Positions 33,676 through 40,883 of a stretch of DNA of 64,000 bases are shown here, piece after piece. The stretch is from CAWDVK01 sp963805715 (GTDB lineage: Bacteria > Actinomycetota > Actinomycetes > Streptosporangiales > Streptosporangiaceae): the NCBI GenBank assembly GCA_963805715.1, contig CAWDVK010000001.1:1-64000 (forward strand). The letters run 5' to 3'. The translations under genes and the position numbers were made by a program. Position 1 is the stretch's first letter. Each line of letters opens with the position of its first letter. The notes beneath the pieces were generated by a model. The model was not told where the DNA came from, searched no databases, and saw only the letters and a program-made list of their open reading frames with translations.

Positions 33676-34512
33676 TCAAGGCAGGTCCACGACCATGCCG
33701 TCGTGGGCTGCGAAGACGCGGACGGGCGCCGTCGCGTACTGCACCACCAAGGCGTCGATTTCGGCATCGGTACGCCACGGGTCGTGGTGGAATAGCGCGA
33801 GTTGCCGGGCGTTGGCCCGCCGCGCCAGCCCCACCGCGTACTCAACAGCCGAGTGACCGAGATAGCCCAGCCGCGGCAGCTCGGCCGCGGTGTGCTGGGA
33901 ATCGTGCACTAGCAGGTCGGCGCCGTCGGTCAGCACGATGGCTGCGTCGTGATAGACACCGGTGCCATCCGGGCCAGGGCCGAGGGAGATCGGGCTGTGA
34001 TCTGGAAGGTAGGCCAGTGTGCCGGAGCCGTCGCTGACCCTGTAACCGAACGTGCGGCCGCCCTTGTGGGGGATCTGCAGCGCGTACACCGAGAAGCCCT
34101 CGAACTCATGGTGCCCGGGCTCAAGAACGTTGAAGGTCCAGCCATCGCCGAGCTGCTTGGGACGTATCGGGAAGTGCGGCGGCGAGATCGCCCGTGCCAG
34201 TAGTTCCTCCGGGTCCACCCCCTGCTCGGGCAGGTACACGTCGACCCGGTTGCCAGGAAGCGTGCCGCTGCGGAAGAACGGCATGCCGTGCGTGTGGTCC
34301 CAGTGCAGGTGGGTGAGCAGGAGCGTGCCGCGGAACGCCCGGCCGCGTAGCGCGAGCGGCAGTTGCTGCAATCCGGTGCCCGCATCCAGCACGATCGTGG
34401 GCGGCTCACCGGTATGGGCTAGTCCGATGCACGAGGTGTACCCGCCGTAGTGCATCTGCTCGGCGCCGTTGACAGGTGTCGAGCCGCGAGTGCCGCAAAA
34501 ATAAGCCCGCAT
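33676..34512 (-). CDS. MBL-fold metallo-hydrolase
   Basis: 278-residue protein from the ATG at 34512. MRAYFCGTRGSTPVNG is the classic start of small metallo-beta-lactamase-fold hydrolases. The metal ligands are in LLTHLHWDHTHG (HxHxDH), HDSQHT, and a late His in FHHDPWRTD and AAHD. RNase-Z-like and phosphodiesterase-like members have this layout, with two metal ions at the active site. The alternative in-frame starts at 34524 (ATG) and 34545 (TTG) lack better ribosome sites. Phosphodiesters, including cyclic nucleotides, are possible substrates, but no feature decides this. The neighbouring cyclase makes a cyclic-nucleotide phosphodiesterase role worth testing. Confidence 0.85.
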   Translation of the reverse strand: MRAYFCGTRGSTPVNGAEQMHYGGYTSCIGLAHTGEPPTIVLDAGTGLQQLPLALRGRAFRGTLLLTHLHWDHTHGMPFFRSGTLPGNRVDVYLPEQGVDPEELLARAISPPHFPIRPKQLGDGWTFNVLEPGHHEFEGFSVYALQIPHKGGRTFGYRVSDGSGTLAYLPDHSPISLGPGPDGTGVYHDAAIVLTDGADLLVHDSQHTAAELPRLGYLGHSAVEYAVGLARRANARQLALFHHDPWRTDAEIDALVVQYATAPVRVFAAHDGMVVDLP

Positions 34513-34595
34513 CGCTACAAGCATGCCTCTTAAAGGGGTCTTCAAGTTAACCGGGAAGTACAGTCACGGTGTCACTTAGTGTGATCGGCGGGGTG

Positions 34596-36899
34596 TTACT
34601 GAGCGTGTCCGGCCCGCGAGGGTGACGCCTTGCAGGGCGCCGGTTCCGATACCGATGCCGACGGTGCCACCCGGACTAACTCGCCTGCGGACGACAGCGA
34701 GTGACTTTCAGCTGTGGTCACCCGCCGGCTGGCCAGGTCCGCAGCACTTCTTGAACTTCTTCCCGCTCCCGCAGGGACAGAGAGATGGTCGCGGATCACC
34801 GGGTCAGCTTCGAAAAGCAGCACGTCGGAATCGCCGGCTGGCGCACGGGTGCTTTGGCGGCGTGCGCCAGAACCACGGTTGTCATCCGCGACCGGCTGGC
34901 CGCCGGGGGATTCGGTCGCCTCGGGCACGATGTCATCGCGACCTGTCCCCGCCTCCCCAGCGCCACCTGCGCTGCTGCCGGACGCGATGGTGGTGGCAGG
35001 GTTGCTGGATGGGCGGCTGGCTGACGGGCCGGATGGCTGCTCGTTGCGCATGAGCCGTGCCGCGTGGGCCTCGCGGATCGCGGGCAGGGTCAGGGGGCAC
35101 TGGCACAGCTTGCGGAGGAACGACCAGCCCAGGTTCGGGTCGTCCGGGTCGTCGCGCAGGCGGCTCTCCTGGGCGCGGAACACCACCGCCAAGTCGTGCG
35201 CGACGACGCTCGGGTCCAGGCCGATGACGAATTTCGCGTTAGCGAAATTTTCGGCGAGGAAGATGTTAACCGCTTCGAAGACCTCGGCAACCGCCTCCGG
35301 CGGGCATCGGTCGAGGTCATCGACGAAGACAACGAGCATGTATCCGCGTCGCGCCAGCTCACCAGCCAGGTCGTCGACGTCGCGCTGCGCAAGGTAGAGG
35401 TAGCCGGATCTGGCGTGGTACAGCGGGTCGTGCAGGAGCAGGTCGTCCGCCGATGAGGCAGGTGCGAACGGTGCCGGGTTCGCCTGGAAGCCCGACAGCA
35501 CCGGACCCTCCATGATGTCCGCCGGAAGATAGGACCGGGCGGGCCCGCGCCACCACGTCGCCGTCATCGCTAGGAGGGCGACGACGAAACCGGCCGCGGC
35601 GATGTAGGGGATCGTCGCAGGCCATTTCACTCCGAAAGCGACAGCAGCGGCTATGCCCGGCGCCGATAGCGGTGACGATAGCAGCGGCTGCCAGTACATG
35701 CGCCGGCGAAGCACGCGCCGGACTTCGCCGCCGTCGAGCCGTTCCAGGTTGCGGGTGAACCAGTATCGCTGCCATTCGGCGTCAGTCTTGCCAAGTACCT
35801 GTCTAGCGGCGTCGATGATTTGCTGGGTGAGACCGGCCCAGACCTCTTCGCCGGACTTGTGTGCCCAAGGGTTGAACCAGACCGGCAGGATTTTCGATGG
35901 AAGAACTTGGTCTGGACTGCTTTGCCGCGTTGGTCCGTCGCGTGCTCGCCGGGCAGCCTCGCGGGCAGTGAACGTGGTGAGGTCGTCCTCGCGAAGCTGG
36001 TAGATGAACCGCATCAGCGAGGTCCTTCCGGCGCCCCTGGCAGACCTGGATGGGCCAGCCTGGCTTGAGGTGGCTGGGGTCTGATTCCCGGAGGGCTGCC
36101 GTCGCTGATCCCGTTCTGGGCCGGTGGGGTCGGTGCGCCAGCCGCTGGCGGGTGACATGTGGGCGTCCTCGTCAAGCTCCTTGTAGATCAGCCGCATCAG
36201 CGAGGTCTTTCCGGCGCCCCAGGGTCCTTGTACGGCCACGACCCGGGGACCCGTCGCGCGCACGATTTCATGGGTGTCAGATTCGTGAGCGGCGGGCTGG
36301 GTGGCTAGGTGCCTGGGGGGCGGAGGGGGGTCCGGAATTAGCCGCAGGAGGGATACAAGAACGTCCTGGAACTTCTCCCGGCCGAGCAAGTCAGCTCGTG
36401 CTGGGCGGTCACCGAAGCCGGGCAGCCGTCCCACATGTCTGGTGCTCTGCGGCCTGCCATCGACGACAACCCACTGGCGGACAGTGCCGTCGTCACCACC
36501 CGACACGACGTGCAGTGTTCCGCCATACTCCAGTCGCAGCAGCGACCGCACCCAGCCGGGGTGTGCATGAAGAATGCTGCGGGGATCACCCGGTGTGTCT
36601 GGATCCCAGGTCCGGATCGTGCCATCGGCGCCGCCCGAGATGAACAGGTGGACCTCACCCTCTGAGGTGGGCACCTGCTGGTCCGCCGTCGACAACGCCG
36701 CCAGCGCCGCGACCGGGCCGCGGTGCCCCTCGAACCGCTGCGGGTTTCCGCCCTCCGGCGGCCACAGGTAGATGTTGCCGTCGCTGCCCCCGGATGCGAG
36801 CCTCACGCCTTCGACGGTCGGGACCCAGGCGAGGGCACGCACTTGGCCTCGATGCCGATCGGCTTGGTCCAGAACTGTCGGTGGGTCGAGGTCTGCCAC
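34596..36899 (-). CDS. KAP-family P-loop NTPase with N-terminal WD40 blades
   Basis: 767 residues. Residues 15-155 are three WD40-like blades (LASGGSDGNIYLW, FISGGADGTIRTWD, VVSGGDDGTVRQW). The KAP ATPase starts near 165 with DLLGREKFQDVLVSLLRLI; Walker A is VQGPWGAGKTSLM (224-235); a partial duplication of the P-loop, GAGRTSLMRFIY, follows at 289-300. FNPWAHKSGEEVWAGL (342-357) is typical of KAP proteins. Two membrane spans lie at about 413-447. Walker B is VVFVDDLDRCPPE (523-535), then FEAVNIFLAENFANAKFVIGLD. The C-terminal 150 residues are disordered and Ser/Gly-rich. KAP NTPases are membrane-linked conflict or exclusion proteins. The upstream ORF (to 38443) ends in WD40 blades at exactly this point, so the two are probably one gene cut by a one-base frameshift near 36890. 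Confidence 0.85.
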   Translation of the reverse strand: MADLDPPTVLDQADRHRGQVRALAWVPTVEGVRLASGGSDGNIYLWPPEGGNPQRFEGHRGPVAALAALSTADQQVPTSEGEVHLFISGGADGTIRTWDPDTPGDPRSILHAHPGWVRSLLRLEYGGTLHVVSGGDDGTVRQWVVVDGRPQSTRHVGRLPGFGDRPARADLLGREKFQDVLVSLLRLIPDPPPPPRHLATQPAAHESDTHEIVRATGPRVVAVQGPWGAGKTSLMRLIYKELDEDAHMSPASGWRTDPTGPERDQRRQPSGNQTPATSSQAGPSRSARGAGRTSLMRFIYQLREDDLTTFTAREAARRARDGPTRQSSPDQVLPSKILPVWFNPWAHKSGEEVWAGLTQQIIDAARQVLGKTDAEWQRYWFTRNLERLDGGEVRRVLRRRMYWQPLLSSPLSAPGIAAAVAFGVKWPATIPYIAAAGFVVALLAMTATWWRGPARSYLPADIMEGPVLSGFQANPAPFAPASSADDLLLHDPLYHARSGYLYLAQRDVDDLAGELARRGYMLVVFVDDLDRCPPEAVAEVFEAVNIFLAENFANAKFVIGLDPSVVAHDLAVVFRAQESRLRDDPDDPNLGWSFLRKLCQCPLTLPAIREAHAARLMRNEQPSGPSASRPSSNPATTIASGSSAGGAGEAGTGRDDIVPEATESPGGQPVADDNRGSGARRQSTRAPAGDSDVLLFEADPVIRDHLSVPAGAGRSSRSAADLASRRVTTAESHSLSSAGELVRVAPSASVSEPAPCKASPSRAGHAQ

Positions 36900-38443
36900 A
36901 CTGTCACGCGACCGTCCGAGTCACCGGCGGCAAGCAGTTCCCCCCTGTCCGTCTCGCCGACTGCGAGGGCCCGGATGAGGGTGGGCTCGGCCGGGTAGCC
37001 GAATCCGATCGGGCTCCCACTGGAGCATGCGTTAATGTCCCAGACCGTGAGCCGGGCCCCCGCGCCGGCGGCGACGACGTACCCGCGGCCGTCATGATCA
37101 TGGATGGTTGCCAGGGCACGTACCGCGGCCCCGATGTTCTCATGTTTGTCGACGAGCCCGGTCACTTTCCAGCTCGCAAGGTGACCGGGCTCGTCGGCGG
37201 AGATCAACAGGTCGGGCTTGTGGCGCTCCTGCAGGACAGCTAGGCCCTGGACCGCGGCGCGGCTGGAGCGCTGCAGGATCCGATCTGCATGGCCTGGTTC
37301 CGGCTGCCACAGCCGGACCGTCCCATCGTCTGAGGCCGAGGCGAACTGCTCTCCGGCCGAAACCGCCACCAGCGCATTAACCCACCGGTCGTGCCTGCCA
37401 TACCACCGAGTGGTCGGCTGGACCCTCGGCAGCTCCCAGACCACCACCTGGCCACGGTCATCGGCAGCCGCGAGGAAGGTCGAACCGGCACCGGTGGGGC
37501 TGGTCGCCAGACAACTGACCTGGCCCTTATGCTCCTCGGGAAGCTCGCCCTCGCGCTCCTCTGTGGTCGTGCTCCAAAGCGACACCGAGCGGTCATGGGC
37601 GACTGCGAGCTGCGGGTCGGGACGCTCGGACGCTACCGCGGCGATCGCGGTTGCGTTGAGGTCCCGGGCGAAGCCGCTCAGCGGGTGTTCGGCCCCCTCC
37701 AGGCCCGGGTCCCAGATCTCGATGCCGTGCGTTGAGGCGGTGGCGACTAGGGGTCGTCCCTGCGGATCGTAGAAGACCGACATGGCCCGGGTGTCTCCCC
37801 GCCCGAACGTACGCAGCCGACAGGGTTCCTGCTCCACGCAATTGCTGATGTCCCAGGTGCTGATGCCGCCATCGTGCGCGACCACCAAGTACCGCTCCAG
37901 GCGGAGAGCCTCGATTGCGCGCACTGCCCCATTGCCCCTGTCTTCCAGGTGACGCAATAGCTCTCCTGTGTCCCCGCGGTACAGGTACACGTCCGCGGTC
38001 CGGTCCCTGTCCTTGCCGCCGACAGCGATGACCGTCAAATCGTTGTCAACCAGCGCCGTCACTGCGAGCGCGGTAGTGTGGCCGGGAAGCTCGGCCGGGG
38101 GAAAGAGCCATTCACCACTCAGATCACATTCACCACTCAGATCACATTCACCACTCAGACCCGAATCCGCGAGTAATCGGGTCAGATCAAAGGCGAGAAT
38201 CCGCTGACCGACAGCGGCAAGGCCTGGTGGATGGGTTCTCCGCGGTACATAGGCAAGGCCGTATGCCTCCATACTGGGGCTCAGCGTCACCTCCTTGTCG
38301 CTATACACCTCGATCAGGTGTAGCCCCCCGCCCTGGTCGGCCACAGCGAGCCAGTCATGACCAACTCCGCGGACGAAGTCCATCGACGTAATAGCGGCGC
38401 CCTCTGGGGCAAACCATTGCTTCCGCACGGAAGGGGTCGTCAC
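36803..38443 (-). CDS. WD40-repeat protein, probably the N-terminal part of the KAP NTPase
   Basis: 546 residues of beta-propeller repeats. Recognisable blades include TADVYLYRGDTGELLRHL, GGISTWDIS, THGIEIWDPG, DRGQVVVWELP, FASASDDGTVRLWQPE and DSDGRVTVWQT. The last blade ends at VTVWQ, after which this frame gives unlike sequence (KCVPSPGSRPSKA). The next blade (HRGQVRALAWVPTVEG) begins in another frame, that of the KAP protein. Together they would give about ten blades followed by the ATPase, roughly 1,290 residues. Such propellers serve as interaction or sensing scaffolds. An 18-bp tandem repeat in the gene produces LSGECDLSGECDLSGEW, a polymorphic-looking loop. Confidence 0.82.
   Translation of the reverse strand: MTTPSVRKQWFAPEGAAITSMDFVRGVGHDWLAVADQGGGLHLIEVYSDKEVTLSPSMEAYGLAYVPRRTHPPGLAAVGQRILAFDLTRLLADSGLSGECDLSGECDLSGEWLFPPAELPGHTTALAVTALVDNDLTVIAVGGKDRDRTADVYLYRGDTGELLRHLEDRGNGAVRAIEALRLERYLVVAHDGGISTWDISNCVEQEPCRLRTFGRGDTRAMSVFYDPQGRPLVATASTHGIEIWDPGLEGAEHPLSGFARDLNATAIAAVASERPDPQLAVAHDRSVSLWSTTTEEREGELPEEHKGQVSCLATSPTGAGSTFLAAADDRGQVVVWELPRVQPTTRWYGRHDRWVNALVAVSAGEQFASASDDGTVRLWQPEPGHADRILQRSSRAAVQGLAVLQERHKPDLLISADEPGHLASWKVTGLVDKHENIGAAVRALATIHDHDGRGYVVAAGAGARLTVWDINACSSGSPIGFGYPAEPTLIRALAVGETDRGELLAAGDSDGRVTVWQTSTHRQFWTKPIGIEAKCVPSPGSRPSKA
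38111..38158. repeat. 18-bp in-frame tandem repeat in the WD40 gene
   Basis: Unit TTCACCACTCAGATCACA occurs at 38111-38128 and 38129-38146, with a 12-bp partial third copy to 38158. It encodes repeated C-D-L-S-G-E on the minus strand, so copy-number change would not break the frame. Confidence 0.8.
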
Positions 38444-38704
38444 CGCACGCCTCCCTCGAAGCTGAAATCGCTCAGTCCCGGGCGTGATACAGCCCGGAAT
38501 AAAGCAGGCGCTCTGCCCGCAGCAGGGCCGAGAGTCCCGTTGAGAAGGGTCTTTCGCACCAATGCGGCGCTCGCCTTGCCCGAAGTGAGCCAGTCCCCTC
38601 CGCTTCCCGATCGCTGCGCTCCCCGCGGTCCGGGTCGGTGCTCGCTCAGCCAGCCCTTGGACGAGCCAGGGGACTCCAATTGAACGCTGCCGCAGCGGTC
38701 CCCT

Positions 38705-39037
38705 TTACACGGGCGGCCAGTGCGGTCCGAGGTACGGCTCCGGGTGATCCTGCGCCCAGTGGTCAAGGGACTTTGCGAGTGCGGCGGCCTGCCCGCCTCC
38801 GGCGGGCAAGTTCTTCTTGTGCACGAACACGAGTACCACGTCGCGTTCGGCCGCGAAATCCGCGACATTCTCGGTGACGACAGCCCGGCCCTGCGCCCGG
38901 GCGGCTGCCGCCACTTGGGCATCGTCGGCCGCGCGGAGACCGATCTCGGCGACGTGAACCGCGTCGTGACCGTATGTCTCGCGCAGGAGCAGGGCCACAG
39001 CCGCCGGGAACATCTCGTCGATCAGGAAGGCGGTCAC
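38705..39037 (-). CDS. DUF5615/PIN-like toxin
   Basis: 110-residue PIN-like protein. FLIDEMFPAAVALLLRE carries the first acidic residue, GLRAADDAQVAAAARAQGRAVVTENVADF the others, and VVLVFVHKKNLPAGGG follows. This is the DUF5615 pattern, and these proteins are predicted RNases of toxin-antitoxin pairs. The start overlaps the upstream antitoxin-like gene by 4 nt. PIN domains use Asp/Glu to hold Mg; D8, E27-like and D-A-Q positions are consistent, though the exact set is uncertain. Confidence 0.8.
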   Translation of the reverse strand: MTAFLIDEMFPAAVALLLRETYGHDAVHVAEIGLRAADDAQVAAAARAQGRAVVTENVADFAAERDVVLVFVHKKNLPAGGGQAAALAKSLDHWAQDHPEPYLGPHWPPV

Positions 39038-39453
39038 GCCAGCAGTGCCTCACGCTGCTGCAACGTCTTGCGGCTTCGCTGCGTCATAGCCCGGTTCCGG
39101 TCGATCCGCTCTCGGACCTCGTCTGGGTGTTCCGCGGCGTAGTCGACTGCGATGCGGATGAGCCGGGGATGCAGATCCGACTCGGCGTTCAGCAGGCTGA
39201 TCCGCTGTTCCTCGGTGCCGTCGAGGTCCTGAAGGCGGGCGATGACCTCCCAGACGTCGGGACCGGCGGCGAGTGCGGCGCGGCGGTCGTGCGCTGGGCC
39301 CCGGAAGATGATTCCTGGGTAGTCGAGCTGATCGATGCCCTCAACGATGAGCTGGTCAAGCAGCGCGGTGGCGGTCATGCCCTCGCGAGCGGCGCGTGAC
39401 GCCAGCCGGGTCTTGGCGGTGTCGCTCATGCGAAACGATGTGCTTGTGGCCAC
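39034..39453 (-). CDS. Antitoxin partner of the PIN-like toxin (DUF433-like with DNA-binding N-terminus)
   Basis: 139 residues. The N-terminal SFRMSDTAKTRLASRAAREGMTATALLDQLIVEG looks like a ribbon-helix-helix DNA-binding region. The later part (YPGIIFRGPAHDRRAALAAGPDVWEVIARLQDLDG) matches the DUF433-like fold commonly paired with DUF5615 toxins. A GTG start follows AGGAGG with a 5-nt gap. The basic, Gln/Arg-rich C-terminus (RAMTQRSRKTLQQREALL) may contact toxin or DNA. It overlaps the toxin gene by 4 nt. Confidence 0.8.
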   Translation of the reverse strand: MATSTSFRMSDTAKTRLASRAAREGMTATALLDQLIVEGIDQLDYPGIIFRGPAHDRRAALAAGPDVWEVIARLQDLDGTEEQRISLLNAESDLHPRLIRIAVDYAAEHPDEVRERIDRNRAMTQRSRKTLQQREALLA

Positions 39454-39596
39454 GGTGACCTCCTGCGTGCTTCCCGGGAAACACTGTACCGCAACGTAGC
39501 TCTAATGCGCTGCAAGGTGGCAACCGCTGAGCGTAGCAACCGGGGAAACATCATGGGCAGCCGGGAATGTCGTGGGTTCGCTAGTTGCGTGCAGAG

Positions 39597-40883
39597 CTAC
39601 AGGGTCTCGGTGGCGCGGGCGGGCTCGGGCTGCGGTGGCCCGGCCGGCTCCCACTCGCCGGCGGAGCGCGCGTAGGGGTACCAGAGGAGATCACGTCCGA
39701 GCCGCAACTGCAGCCGTCCTGCGGTGACGCGGTTGCGGGTGATTCTGGTCGGCGCCCCGGCGGCGTCACGCAAGGCCGTGCGCGCTGCCTTCATCAGTTC
39801 CGCGGCGCCGGCTGCTTCCGTGCCGGGATCCCACTCGTTGCGCAGTACCTCGAGGCCGGACGCGGCGCCGTAGCGCCAGGCCAGCGCCTGGCGGGTCAGT
39901 TCCTGCCCGCTGGTGTCGCTGTTTGCGGCCAGCGCGGCGAAGGCCGGGGTGCCTAGTGCATTTTCGGCCCGGCGAGCCAGGTCGCGGTCCTGGTCGAGGG
40001 ACAACCCAGCGTCGGGGGTGAGGCCGACGGCGAGTTCCCAGGCTCGCCGCGCCGCATCCGCGGCGAGCGACAGCAGGTCATCACGGAGCCCGGCGCGCCA
40101 GGCGGGCGGGTCCATCGGGAGCGCCGCCGGATGCCCGGGCCGGGCGGCCGGCAGCGGCGGCACGGGGACCGGGCCTGGTGCGGCTCCGGAGAGCAGGGCG
40201 TCCCGCGCATCCACGCCCGGGTCAGCGGGCGCATGGCTGGCCCCATCCGGAGTTCCGCCTGCGGCTCCGCCATCTAGTGCCCAGGCCACGCCCGGGGCGC
40301 CGCCTTGGCCTGAGGCGGCGGGCTGGGTGGCAGCCAGGCCGCGGCGGCGGGCCCGCAGCCCGGCGAGTACCTCGCCCCGGGTCCGTCCGCGCAGCAGCAG
40401 GACCGTGAACGGGTCCGCGTCCAGCGCGTCCGCGACCAGGTAGCAGACCGCCGCCGAATGCTTGCACGGGTCGGCGTCGTCGGGGCAGGTGCAGCGGGGT
40501 CCCACCTCGCCCGCGCCAGGCAGCAGGTCCAGGCCAGCCGCGGCGACGTCCCCGGCGACCTGAGGCGGCAGGTCACCGTCCAGCATCGCGGCAGCACGGC
40601 CGAGCTGAGCGGAGATCGCGTCCAGCACCTGGTCCCACTCAACGTCGGTGAACCGCCGGACCCGGACCCGGACGTCATACGGGCTCACCCGGCGCCCCTG
40701 GACCCGGGCCCGCGCCTCCCCCGGGGCGAGGACAAGCTCGCCGACCGCCCCTTCCCGGGCGTAGTCCCGGCCGCGGGGCAGCCGGTTGGGGTCCAGCTGG
40801 GCCCGCTGCTCCAGTGCGTCCACCCAGGCCCGGCCCCACCAGGTGTGACCCTGCCCGGGCGGCGTGCCGCCCGCGGCGGTCAT
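39597..40883 (-). CDS. SWIM zinc-finger protein paired with the SNF2 helicase
   Basis: 428 residues. The N-terminal GHTWWGRAWVDALEQRAQLD, RGRDYAREGAVGELVLAPG and VRRFTDVEWDQVL lead to a SWIM motif, C131-T-C133-PDDADP-C140-K-H142, expected to bind zinc. The remainder is Ala/Pro-rich and likely partly disordered. Actinobacterial SNF2-type helicases are commonly followed by such a SWIM gene, and here the two overlap by 4 nt (ATGA). The partner may guide the helicase to DNA or proteins; the biological role of the pair is not settled. Confidence 0.87.
   Translation of the reverse strand: MTAAGGTPPGQGHTWWGRAWVDALEQRAQLDPNRLPRGRDYAREGAVGELVLAPGEARARVQGRRVSPYDVRVRVRRFTDVEWDQVLDAISAQLGRAAAMLDGDLPPQVAGDVAAAGLDLLPGAGEVGPRCTCPDDADPCKHSAAVCYLVADALDADPFTVLLLRGRTRGEVLAGLRARRRGLAATQPAASGQGGAPGVAWALDGGAAGGTPDGASHAPADPGVDARDALLSGAAPGPVPVPPLPAARPGHPAALPMDPPAWRAGLRDDLLSLAADAARRAWELAVGLTPDAGLSLDQDRDLARRAENALGTPAFAALAANSDTSGQELTRQALAWRYGAASGLEVLRNEWDPGTEAAGAAELMKAARTALRDAAGAPTRITRNRVTAGRLQLRLGRDLLWYPYARSAGEWEPAGPPQPEPARATETL

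Noticed and set aside
38111..38158. Short CRISPR-like repeat
   Set aside because: The 18-bp copies are directly adjacent with no spacers and lie within the WD40 coding frame.
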